A stretch of DNA of 64,000 bases, from contig JABAKD010000025.1 in NCBI GenBank assembly GCA_012845835.1, positions 7,096,989 through 7,160,988 on the forward strand, written 5' to 3'. The notes beneath the pieces were generated by a model that saw nothing but the letters and a program-made list of their open reading frames with translations, was not told the DNA's origin and searched no databases. This document shows positions 56,008-63,960 of this stretch, in pieces (position 1 is the stretch's first letter; the number at the start of each line of letters is the position of its first letter). Made by a program: the position numbers and the translations under genes. The DNA comes from Undaria pinnatifida. Its lineage: Eukaryota; Sar; Phaeophyceae; Laminariales; Alariaceae.

Positions 56008-56112
56008 TTCTTTTTTTTTTTTTTTTTTTCAATCCTCCGGCGGATGGGGAAAAATAAAGCTCTAGCTCACCACACTTCCGCGTATTTTCACACGCGTCGT
56101 GTCGATTTAACC
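56008..56112 (-). mobile_element. SINE-like element S, copy 2 (5'-truncated)
   Basis: On minus: GGTTAAATCGACACGACGCG, TGAAAATACGCGG, AGTGTGGTGAGCTAGAGCTT, TTTTTCCCCATCCGCCGGAG, GATTG, poly(A) about 19. Confidence 0.8.
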
Positions 56113-56174
56113 AGAGGGTGACCTTCTTAGGGTGTGTGTGTGGAAAATCCGGGGGTGCAGCAGTACCCGGGTAC

Positions 56175-56440
56175 CTACTCGGATATGGCTGAACGACCAG
56201 TGGTGACCGAGTACCCGAAAGTGCATACCCTACGCAGGTGTGTACCCTGCTGCTGTGTTATTGCATCACCGTGAGGTTTGCCTTGCCCTCTTGCACCCTC
56301 TTCTGCGTATGCGCCCGAGGAGCGAAGGGCTGTCTCGTGATAGTGATACGAGTTTACCGGCAGGCGATTTTCTGCGTCCTCGGGGTCGTGCATGATTTGA
56401 GCCAGCTTGTCTTCAGGCTTGTACTCCGATTATCCATTAG
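56175..56440 (-). pseudogene. Coding-like fragment, unknown
   Basis: On the minus strand an open frame reads EYKPEDKLAQIMHDPEDAEN, then RLPVNSYHYHETALRSSG and RGQGKPHGDAITQQ, ending at 56175. Composition and codon variety look like real protein and unlike neighbouring low-complexity frames. It begins just after an in-frame stop with no good ATG until MHDPED (56393), so it could be an exon or a gene remnant. No family is recognised. Confidence 0.25.
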
Positions 56441-56828
56441 AGCAGTACATTTTTTATATTTGCATTTTGTTTGTGTAAGTTGGGTGTTTTTGCAAGCATG
56501 GAGTAGCACAGTTTTTTTTTTTCGAGTACAAGGACGGGGGGGGGGGGGGGGCGCAAAGCATGATACGCGTATATACGAGCGGGTCTTGGCCCTTTCTCCA
56601 ACGAAAAGCTTAAAAGTGCCGCGCAAAGAACAGAATGGGCTTGCATGTATGGTATGTTCCTGCTTGTGCTGTGGGCCGCCTATGAAAGTTGCGGTCCCCG
56701 CATAAACTTCTACTATTAATACTGTGTTGATAACGTGTGCTGTGAGTGTCGATGCCAGCGTGTGGTAATCATGTGTGTCGGTTTTGACAAACAGGTACCT
56801 AAAATAGTTGCACATGGGCACCCCGATC
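56441..56828. other. No gene seen; G18 run
   Basis: G-run at about 56534-56551. Confidence 0.4.
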
Positions 56829-56831
56829 TAA

Positions 56832-56912
56832 CCCATTTCCAACTCCCAATGTGTTTACCTAGTCTAATTCCAAGTCTTTTGTCCCGATGTCGGGAGTGCG
56901 GTGCTAAACGGG
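56832..56912 (+). mobile_element. TTAA-type MITE M, copy 3
   Basis: 81 bp between CTAA and TTAA: CCCATTTCCAACTCCC, CTAGTCTAATTCCAAGT, TTTTGTCCCGATGTCGG, GCTAAACGGG. Ends are inverted (CCCATTT / AAACGGG). Confidence 0.8.
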
Positions 56913-57348
56913 TTAAAAAGCACTCGCGACAAGCCAAAACTTTAACTTTTGAGCTGTGAGTTGGCACGGCTTAAGAAGCCCTCTAGTTATTAAGCGGAAA
57001 AATAGTTAGTCGTTTCCCGGAGGTACCGACTCTCCGACTTATTTGGATTCCATACTCGTATCGGAAAGATTCTGTAATGCGGAGTGCGTTTATTTTCTTT
57101 TTAGGCCGGGCGCCCTTTGGTCGGGGAGAGCTCATTTGTCGGCAAGTCGGCTGGCCATCGTCTGTCTTCGCCCGCCGACTTGCCTACTAAAGTCACTTAG
57201 TTGGCCAGCGGCACGTAACGATTAGTTTTTAGTCGTGAAATCCTGCCGGCTCACAGCTCTACAAAGAGTGCGTTCATAACTACGCGTTGCTATTATCTCT
57301 GTCGTGGAGGAAAAGTACAGCATTGATAGGCGGGACATGCCGGTTTGA

Positions 57349-57429
57349 CCGCTCAAGAGCCCCAAAAGCTCTTCCTATACTAACTCCAAGTAACTTGCCC
57401 CCGAAAGCGGTTTTCATGTTGAAAAGGCG
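57349..57429 (+). mobile_element. TTAA-type MITE M, copy 4
   Basis: 81 bp between TTGA and TTGT: CCGCTCAAGAGCCCC, CTATACTAACTCCAAGTAAC, TTGCCCCCGAAAGCGGTTTT, TTGAAAAGGCG. Confidence 0.75.
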
Positions 57430-57585
57430 TTGTATCCCGAATGCTCTTATCCTGAGCGCTCTTCAATCGGGACACACTGCTGTATGCTCTATGGCAGTCA
57501 CTCCACCCTTTTGAGGCTCATGTACAACGACAAAAAAAACGGAATGTATTCGAGTATGATAGCGAGTTATTATGATGCAGCGGGG

Positions 57586-57895
57586 GTCCCACTTGAGTGC
57601 GGTGCCTCTAAGTGCGAGACCCCACTTTAGTGTGGCACGAGTTATTATAATACCGTGGGGGTCCCACTTTTAGTGCGGTGCCTCTAAGCGTGGGACCCCA
57701 CTTTCAGTGCGGGGCCCCACTTTAGTGCGGTACGAGTTGTTATCATACAGTGGGTGTCCCACTTGACTGCGGTGCCTCTAAGTGCGGGGCCCCACGTTAG
57801 TGCGGTACGAGCTGTTATGGTAAAGTGGGGGTCCCACTTGACTGCGGTGCCTGTAGGCGCGGGACCCCGCTATGGTGCGGTGAAAATCTCTTGTC
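57586..57895 (+). repeat. Minisatellite, 65-105 bp units, four units
   Basis: GTCCCACTTGAGTGCGGTGC, CTCTAAGTGCGRGACCCC, ACTTTAGTGCGGTACGAG, TTATNATA; units begin at 57586, 57661, 57766 and 57831. It lies between two oppositely oriented MITE M copies. Confidence 0.8.
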
Positions 57896-57995
57896 ACAAC
57901 CTCATCCCGCTTGAATACGGTACCGCACTAAAGCGTAATATATGCGGGGTCCCGCTTGAGTGCCGGTATCGTCGTCTGCCTACCCACCATACTCA

Positions 57996-58070
57996 CGGCC
58001 TCTACAACTGGAAACCCTTTTTTGGGTATAATTTGCTCGAAGTTAGTCTAGGGAGAGGTGTTTTAGGGCG
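57996..58070 (-). mobile_element. TTAA-type MITE M, copy 5
   Basis: Reverse orientation: CTACAACTGGAAACCCTTTT, CGAAGTTAGTCTAGGGAGAG, TTTTAGGGCG, then TTGA. Left edge approximate. Confidence 0.7.
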
Positions 58071-58629
58071 TTGAAGAGGGGACCCCCACTTATGGTGTGA
58101 GCATGCAGCATACGATAGTGCATGCTTCGGTCGTGTTCTTTGATACAACTGCTTGTAGTGGAATCCGACGCTTGAACCGCCGTCCCCGAATTTAGCAGCC
58201 GGCTTTGCTTCGTATGGATGGTGCTGGATTTGGTCACTTTCATGCGTCATGTTCTCCCCCCTCCAAAGTCCCATATAAGGGTTATTGTCGTGCAGAGCGC
58301 GTGTAGGTCGTAGGTAGGTCACATCATAACCCATACCAGGTACGAGGTATATTCCAGTCTGTGCTGTGGCAAATTGGAACGAACTAAAAGTACAACATGC
58401 AACGAAGTAAGGAAAATATATAATACATCTTTAAAAACGAGCGGCCGGTGTATCACGTCACAGGTAAGCAAAAGCAACAAAAGGGTTGTCATGCAAAGCA
58501 CTTATTTATAGGTCATACGTGGGTCATAAAATAGTAGCCCATAGATACCAGAGTGTGTGCTCTGGCAAATGGGAACTAAAAACTGAAAATACAACGTACG
58601 ACATAGAACGTTTCAAGTTTGAAGTTTTA

Positions 58630-58893
58630 GCTCGCGCTATCTCTGATCATGGGAACTGAATGAAGGACACGCGAGCCATCATAGCGCCGGATTGCGAACG
58701 CAATTGAGTTTGAATTGACACGCGACATGTACATACGACAATACGTGGATGTGTGGTGAGCTTAACCCCGCTGCAACTGGAAACCCGTTTTTGGAGACAA
58801 AATTACTCGGATTTAGTATAGGGAATGGTTCGGGGCCTCTGAAGGGGTTGAGCTTTGTTTTTCCCCATTCGCCGGAGGATTACAAAAAAAAAA
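58630..58893 (+). mobile_element. SINE-like element S, copy 3, with 15-bp target duplication
   Basis: Starts GCTCGCGCTATCTCTGATCA and ends GGAGGATTAC plus poly(A) of about 12-14. The same 15 bp, AAGTTTGAAGTTTTA, lie at 58615-58629 and 58894-58908. A poly(A) tail plus target duplication shows L1-type retroposition. It is interrupted at 58766-58847 by MITE M. Confidence 0.9.
58766..58847 (-). mobile_element. TTAA-type MITE M, copy 6, inserted in SINE S
   Basis: 82 bp between TTAA (58762-58765) and TTGA (58848-58851). Other S copies read GTGAGCTAAAGCTTTATTTT across this point, so the empty site is known. Contains GCTGCAACTGGAAACCCG and ATTTAGTATAGGGAATGG. Confidence 0.9.
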
Positions 58894-59267
58894 AAGTTTG
58901 AAGTTTTACCCATGTTTCCCCCCTCGCGTCCATAGGTATTTTTGTGCAAGGCACTCATTATAGGTCATAATAAGTAGGTCATAGCCCATAGATACCCAGT
59001 TTTGTGCTGTGACCAACTGGAACAAAAAGCTGAAAATACAACGCGCAACTTCCAGTAGTAGTAAATACGTTGTAAGTTTCAAGTTTTAAGTTTACCCCAC
59101 GCCGATTCTGCTTTCCGAGTTCCAGAAAATTGTGTTCCGGGTTTCGGGAAAAACGGAAACGAAACGTTTGAAGACGCGACTGAAATCGTATTAATATTAA
59201 TAGTACCATTCGACGTGCTTCCGGGTTGCCCTTGCTGACCGTATGCAAGCCAACACAGCAGACAGAT

Positions 59268-59386
59268 GCGTGTACCACTGCTGTTGGTTTGCTGGTGTTT
59301 TTCCCCTGGGGTATTCCTCCACACCAGAGTGACTGGGGCCTGTCCTGGGACCGCAGACTTGATTGTGCGAGCAACAGCAACATGTT
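59268..59386 (+). mobile_element. Repeat A, copy 4
   Basis: GTACCACTGCTGTTGGTTTG, CCCTGGGGTATTCCTCCACA, CCAGAGTGACTGGGGCCTGT, CGCAGACTTGATTGTGCGAG, CAACAGCAAC. Confidence 0.75.
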
Positions 59387-59777
59387 ACAGCTACATGCAA
59401 GGAGAACGCATAAGAAAGAAGAAAACATGTTTGTAACCCAGTCTCCTTTTACTGATGTTGTACCTAGTTGTAGATGGCTGGGTGGAAAGGTCAGTTTCAT
59501 GTGAAGAATACACGCACATATGTATCATTCATACACACCTGGTTTATCTTTTACCTGACGGCGACCGCCGAGTTCATGGTTTAAGAACATAAAAACGTCC
59601 TTTTTCTCACGCACCACATCTTTATTTACCGTATAATAATGGGTGGCGGCCGCTTCTCGAGTTCGCGTGCTGCGGTTGCTATCGGGGTTTTTTTCGTTTG
59701 TGGCTTGTGGACGAACCTCAGCAGCTCATTTCATGAAAAAAAAAAAAACGAAAATTCACTTTGGAAATGATCCTTCG
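59387..59777. other. No gene seen
   Basis: Spacer with an A12 run near 59740; no recognisable feature. Confidence 0.4.
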
Positions 59778-59856
59778 ACCTCTTCAAAAAAACGGACACT
59801 AATTTCAAGTAACTTGTCCCTTGAAACGTGGTTGCTAGGGTGGAATTCTGAAGGCG
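59778..59856 (+). mobile_element. TTAA-type MITE M, copy 7 (diverged)
   Basis: CACTAATTTCAAGTAACTTG, TCCCTTGAAACG, GAAGGCG, right flank TTAA (59857-59860), left flank TTCG. Confidence 0.6.
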
Positions 59857-59917
59857 TTAAATTAAGTGCAAAAAATATATGGGATGCAGCACGAAGGGTT
59901 TCCCCAATGAGATGGTA

Positions 59918-60000
59918 TCCCTATATAAGGCGGTATCCCTATATAAGGCGGTATCCCTATATAAGGCGGTATCCCTATATAAGGCGGTATCCCGATACAC
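59918..60000 (+). repeat. 19-bp tandem repeat GCGGTATCCCTATATAAG
   Basis: Four near-identical units and a fifth partial unit. The same unit occurs inverted at 60588-60625. Confidence 0.9.
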
Positions 60001-60002
60001 AT

Positions 60003-60295
60003 GGCGGTAAGAATTGCTTGGCGCGACTGGGAAATTGCGCTCATTACTATGAATGGACGAGGGTGCGGGTGCGGCTTGCCCGACAAGGCGGTCGTATTTC
60101 TCTGGCGCACAATCGCCCTTAATGGGGGCCCATGCTAGAGAGATAGCGGTACATAAATTGCTTGGCACGACCGGGAAATTGCGCTCATTACTATGAATGG
60201 ACGAGGGTGCGGGTGCGGCTTGCCCGACGAGGCGGTCATATTACTCTGGCACACAATCGTCTTGATGGCCCATGCTAGAGAAACAGCGGTGCATA
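60003..60295 (+). repeat. Direct tandem duplication, about 146-bp unit
   Basis: GCGGTA..AATTGCTTGGCRCGAC, CGGGAAATTGCGCTCATTAC, GGGTGCGGGTGCGGCTTGCC, CACACAATCG, GGCCCATGCTAGAGA in two adjacent copies with few differences. Young compared with the surrounding repeats. Confidence 0.9.
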
Positions 60296-60658
60296 CGATA
60301 TTACCATGGTACCTGGTATGTGGTTACGGAGTGCTATGAAACAAGTAAACCAAAACCAAATAATCGCAAATGAACAGAGGAAAGCACATGAAATGCCAGC
60401 GCACCGCGTACGAATAACGTGGCGAAAACCAAGCCAGAGCCAACAATACCTGAAAAAATTGAGTTCTGCAGGGATCTTCCACTACGGCGGTGATGTGCCT
60501 GCGCAAAACGGCCTTATCGGGGAAGCCGCCTTATTCATTCCATGATATGAGTGCCATTGCTCAGTCGTACCAAGCGAATGTGACCGCCTTGTATCCGGAC
60601 ACCGCCTTATATAGGGATACCGCCTTATTGGGAGACTCGTACCTGTACCGGGGTTTAA

Positions 60659-60740
60659 CCCCTTTAGAGCTCCCGAACCCCTCCCTATACTAAATCCAAG
60701 TGATTTTGTCCCCAAAAACGGGTTTCCAGCTGTAAAGGGG
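60659..60740 (+). mobile_element. TTAA-type MITE M, copy 8 (best preserved)
   Basis: 82 bp between TTAA (60655-60658) and TTGA (60741-60744). Ends CCCCTTTAGAGCT and AGCTGTAAAGGGG are inverted; core CTATACTAAATCCAAGTGAT, TTTGTCCCCAAAAACGGGTT. Confidence 0.9.
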
Positions 60741-60993
60741 TTGAGACCTAGGAAAGGTGTTGTGTGTGGTGTTGTGTGTGTGGTGTTGTGTGATTCTCTG
60801 TTTATCCGCTATGCCCTTTGCCAACCACTACAGCTTGCAAAATACGCACCGACGACAAGCCATAAAGCCCTACAAGTAGTTAACGTATGGGTGGGTATGA
60901 TCTCCGCATCTCCCTGATGTCACATACCAGGTTATACAAAGAGTACAGCAGCAGCATGTGGCAGTATGAAATCGACACCGCATCATATTACAA

Positions 60994-61263
60994 CAGTGGG
61001 TAACCCCGATTTAAGAGCGCCCAGGACAAGAGCGTTCGGGACTCAAGAGCGGTGAAATCTGCATTTCCCGCCCATACTATACGCCATATGTGTCCCACTA
61101 CAGATAATAGCAATGTGTAGTTAACGCCGGTGCAATTGGAAACCCTCTTTGGGGACAATTTTATTTGAAGTTAGTGTTGGGAGGCATTTTGGGGCTCTGA
61201 GGGGGTTAGGAGAGTTTGTTTCGGCTTCTTCTCACGGGGCGCTCTTAAATCGGGGTCCCGCTG
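60994..61263. mobile_element. Inverted-repeat element T4 (CAG...CTG, TA at right)
   Basis: Left end CAGTGGGTA then ACCCCGATTTAAGAGCGCCC; the right end read inward is CAGCGGG then ACCCCGATTTAAGAGCGCCC, followed outward by TA. About 28-bp inverted ends, 270 bp in all, with MITE M copy 9 inside. The layout resembles Tc1/mariner (pogo-like) MITEs. Confidence 0.8.
61125..61205 (-). mobile_element. TTAA-type MITE M, copy 9, inside T4
   Basis: 81 bp between TTAA (61121-61124) and TTAG (61206-61209): GGTGCAATTGGAAACCCTCT, GAAGTTAGTGTTGGGAGG, GGGGCTCTGAGGGGG. Confidence 0.85.
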
Positions 61264-61282
61264 TACACTTACGATACTTACA

Positions 61283-61364
61283 CACATGGTGGATGTAGAT
61301 GCGTGGAAATATCAGTTTACAATTACGCACATGCTGGATGTGGATGCGTGGAAATATCAGTTTA
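61283..61364 (+). repeat. 41-bp tandem duplication
   Basis: TGGATGTRGATGCGTGGAAA, TATCAGTTTA in two units; a related single copy lies at about 52918-52950. Confidence 0.8.
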
Positions 61365-61440
61365 TATACTCAAGAGCACACCCACCCGCATACGTGGGCT
61401 ACGAAACAAAACTTCCCATACTCTGCATCATACTGGTACA

Positions 61441-61619
61441 GTAAGGTGGCCCTACATAGTGCGGGTCATATAGCGCGGGTGTCCGATATTGTGCGGGTGA
61501 AATCGTTTGGCACAATATAGACCCCTCTATAGTGGCCGGTTTTCATATAGTGCGGGTGCCCGGTATAGTGCGGGTAAATTTTCGTGACACATACCCGCAC
61601 TATGCAGGGCCACCTATTG
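61441..61619. mobile_element. Inverted-repeat element T1 with TA duplication
   Basis: 179 bp. Left CAGTAAGGT, GGCCCTACATAGTGCGGGT; right end inward CAATAGGT, GGCCCTGCATAGTGCGGGT; TA on both sides (61439-61440, 61620-61621). The interior carries more TATAGTGCGGGT units. A Tc1/mariner-type MITE by its ends. Confidence 0.85.
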
Positions 61620-61621
61620 TA

Positions 61622-62165
61622 TGCATTTTCAGCGAAGGTTTTGTCACCGCCGGCCGCCGTGTACTACTGCTATGTCAAGATGTAGAAAGCCTGTGTTGGA
61701 GATCGTATCTGAAGTCGATGGCGGTGGATTCTTATTCTTTGACATGATCGGCAGAGTTAGGCGATCTCGATTTTTTCGTTGGTGTTCGAATGGAGGAAGG
61801 CGCGGTCTCGATTATCTCTTATCACGATGTCGCGATTTTCTGAACCAAAAAACTGCCCTCGTGCCAAAACAAGGAGGCCCAGAAAGTGCCCAAACCATCG
61901 TTACGTACATCTCAAGCGTCTCCCTCCGATGCAAAACTCGTTATGCATGCCCAAACGGTCCTTGAACAGGTTTGGTTTAAGGACAGCAACCAACAACAAC
62001 GGCAACCATGAAACGTCGAGGACAACAGAAACCCCAACCGTTCCGTTCCCCGCGCCACTCCGCCCCAACCCATCCCACCCCACCCCACGGCACCCCATCC
62101 CACCCTGTATTATTTCGCGGGTGTACGACTTGCTTAAGCTACGTATAAGATAAAAGTGTAGACTA
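61622..62165 (+). other. Possible upstream exon region, unresolved
   Basis: Two overlapping plus frames (61621-61965 and 61779-62153) cover this stretch. The second starts MSRFSEPKNCPRAKTRRPRK and passes AACAG|GTTTGG near 61970. Neither is recognised, and a choice is not justified. Confidence 0.2.
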
Positions 62166-62284
62166 TCCGTTTTGGTTTGTTTTGGTTTTTCCGTGGGATG
62201 ATGCTCGACTCCAGGTTGACTGGAGCCTGTCCTGTGACCACGGACTTGATCATGCGAGTTAACATGAGAATAACAACAACAACC
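62166..62284 (+). mobile_element. Repeat A, copy 5
   Basis: TTTGGTTTTTCCGTGGGATG, GACTCCAGGTTGACTGGAGC, GTGACCACGGACTTGATCAT, GCGAGTTAACATGAGAATAA, CAACAACAA. Confidence 0.75.
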
Positions 62285-62375
62285 CCACCCCCTTTTCCCG
62301 TCCTTACCCCTACCTCCCCATCCAACACTCCCCTCCCCGCCCCCAATCCCTCTCCTCCATGTAAGCAGCGGCTAG

Positions 62376-62564
62376 GTAACGCTGATGGTGGGAGATTCAG
62401 AAGATGGCTTGTATGAATGGGAGCCGCTGTCGGGGGTGGATTATATGGTGCTGGGTTTCGTAGGGACCTGTCAGGCGTTAGCGTTGATGATCTGTGTTCA
62501 TCTCCTGTGGTGCAGAAGATGGCCTCCTTACGTCACGAAGAACGTTAATCTCGTCGTCATCGCG
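62376..62564 (+). CDS. Candidate exon of a multi-pass membrane protein
   Basis: The frame enters at a possible acceptor (C/T-rich, ..GCGGCTAG, ending 62375) or starts at ATG 62385, and ends exactly in phase 0 at a consensus donor GCG|GTGAGT (62564/62565). From the ATG, the 60 codons give a short acidic N-terminus (GDSEDGLYEWEPLSG), a hydrophobic segment at residues 20-42 (YMVLGFVGTCQALALMICVH), a basic turn with CRRWPPYVTKN, and the start of a second hydrophobic segment (VNLVVIA). This layout fits a 7TM-type or other multi-pass protein with the basic loop inside. I cannot name the family, and the next exon is not found: the intron is occupied by repeat D. Confidence 0.45.
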
Positions 62565-62584
62565 GTGAGTTTTGGAGGGGCGGG

Positions 62585-62835
62585 CGGGGGGGCAAGGGGG
62601 GGAGTGGAGGGGGAGGGCGTACTCCTTTGTTGCTTGCCTTAGTCATTTGACCATTGACCACGCATCCCTTTCGAGACGGAGCACCATTCCTACTCCTAAT
62701 AGAGACACCGCCAACATTTGGGCGCTCGCTACGCTTTTTCCTTTGATGTATTACATAAAATAAGTTTGCTCGTACTATCCCCTACCTGTTTCGCCGTCTG
62801 TGGCCACCATCCATCTCCAGGCGGGGAGGGGGGGG
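62585..62835 (+). repeat. Repeat D, copy 3, in the presumed intron
   Basis: G-rich start, TACTCCTTTGTTGCTTGCCT, AGTCATTTGACCATTGACCA, TTTCGAGACGGAGCACCATT, CCTACCTGTTTCGCCGTCTG, ending in a G-run; matches 12735-12960 inverted. Confidence 0.75.
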
Positions 62836-63102
62836 GGGGTTGGAAGAGACAGGGGGTTTTGTTGTCTTGCTTGAAGGACGACGGCGCTTATTTTTAACCT
62901 GTGGCCTGCAGAGCTTGAGTACAGCCCCCACCCTGTCACTGTGTTGTTTGTGTGCTAGGGTTGAAATGGTTGAAACGGGGTGCTCAGTAGACCACCCCCC
63001 CCCCCGTTTTGATTGGTCAACACCTTTACACTCATCCCGCCTGGAGCGGATCCCATTTGCCACTCTGCTCCCACTCAGAAGGTGCACAGTCAGGGGGTTG
63101 AG
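62836..63102. other. No gene seen
   Basis: A G-run at 62829-62839 and a C-run near 62995-63005. Possible acceptors at 62911 (CTGCAG) and 62959 (TGCTAG) could continue the upstream exon, but the frames beyond them are not convincing. Confidence 0.35.
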
Positions 63103-63126
63103 CTTAGGGTTAGGGTTAGGGTTAGT
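63103..63126 (+). repeat. Short interstitial (TTAGGG)3
   Basis: TTAGGGTTAGGGTTAGGG then TTAG. TTAGGG is the telomere unit of many eukaryotes, including stramenopiles. Confidence 0.9.
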
Positions 63127-63149
63127 GGAATGGCGTATGGACTGCAGTT

Positions 63150-63960
63150 AAGAGGTGCAGTCCATGGTCGGTGAATAGTTGCTCTCCCTGAAAGACAGAT
63201 CATGAAATGGGACTTGGTCTCATAGACCAAGGATCTGTCTGCCGTGAGAGGCAGATCATGGGTAGGGATCTGGTCTTTGTCTGATGTCTAAAGGCGCCCC
63301 CTGTGCAGTAGTGGTAGTAGCAGGCGAGTCTCGTCCCTGCTAAAGTCGATGCTGCTGGTTAGAATGCCCCCGAGTGCATGCTCGTGCTCTTCGGGACTTC
63401 TCTTGGGTAAAAACCAAAGGGCCAGTGGAAAGCGCGAGAGGGTGAGTTAGCAAAATTCGATGAAACTCGACGAGCATAGGAGCTGGTTCAAGTGTGGGAA
63501 TGCTGAACCCTATGCGCGTTTATTTTAAAGGCAAGACACCTGTGGCCACGGCCTCTCACGGACGCTGAGGGAAAAGCCTTCCACCAGTTGAGCTGGAAAG
63601 TAAAAAGTGATTATATGTAGACCAGGGGTCTATCTGCCGTGGAAAACACAGATCATGGGTAGGGATACGATCTGACCAATGGTATAGATCAGGGATCTGT
63701 CTGCCGCGGAATGCAGAGATCATGAATGGGCATGTGATTTATGGGATGGGATTAACCAGGCGCCTATTTCCCTGATGACAGATCATGAATAGAGGTATGA
63801 TGCATTCGATGCTGTAGACCAGGAATGTATCTGCCGTGAAAGACGCGGATCGTGCATTGGGATCTGATCTGTCGACCATTCAGCTCATATAGACCAAGGA
63901 TGCATCCGCCGTGAAATACGCAGATCGTCAAAAACCAATGCTGCGGTAGGGTATCATAGG
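63150..63960 (+). repeat. Degenerate minisatellite, about 65-bp units
   Basis: TAGACCARGGATCTGTCTGC, CGTGAAANRCAGATCATGRR, TAGGGATCTGATCT recurs at about 63225, 63620, 63685, 63825 and 63890. It is interrupted at about 63290-63600 by a segment without the unit, in which no gene is seen. Confidence 0.7.

Larger units (their letters stand above)
58285..59095 (+). repeat. Tandem repeat U, about 205-bp unit, three units, third displaced by an insertion
   Basis: Units near 58285, 58490 and 58930: TGCAAGGCACTNATTATAGG, GTCATANNTAGGTCATA, CCCATAGATACCAG, TGTGCTSTGGCAAATTGGAA, CTGAAAATACAAC. The gap before the third unit equals the SINE S insertion. Confidence 0.8.
59887..60645. mobile_element. Inverted-repeat element T2 (CAG...CTG, TA at right)
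   Basis: Left end CAGCACGAAGGGTTTCCCC, AATGAGATGGTATCCC; the right end read inward is CAGGTACGAGTCTCCC, AATAAGGCGGTATCCC, followed outward by TA (60646-60647). Tandem TATCCCTATATAAGGCGG units lie inside both ends, and the TTGCTTGGCRCGACTGGGAA module at left has an inverted match at 60540-60580. 759 bp, no coding capacity. Confidence 0.7.

Noticed and set aside
57586-57895. Possible CRISPR-like array (regular repeats of 65-105 bp)
   Set aside because: Repeats are degenerate with no constant spacer length, in a eukaryotic context and bracketed by MITEs; ordinary minisatellite.
63103-63126. A chromosome end
   Set aside because: Only three TTAGGG units, followed by more than 800 bp of other sequence; an interstitial trace at most.
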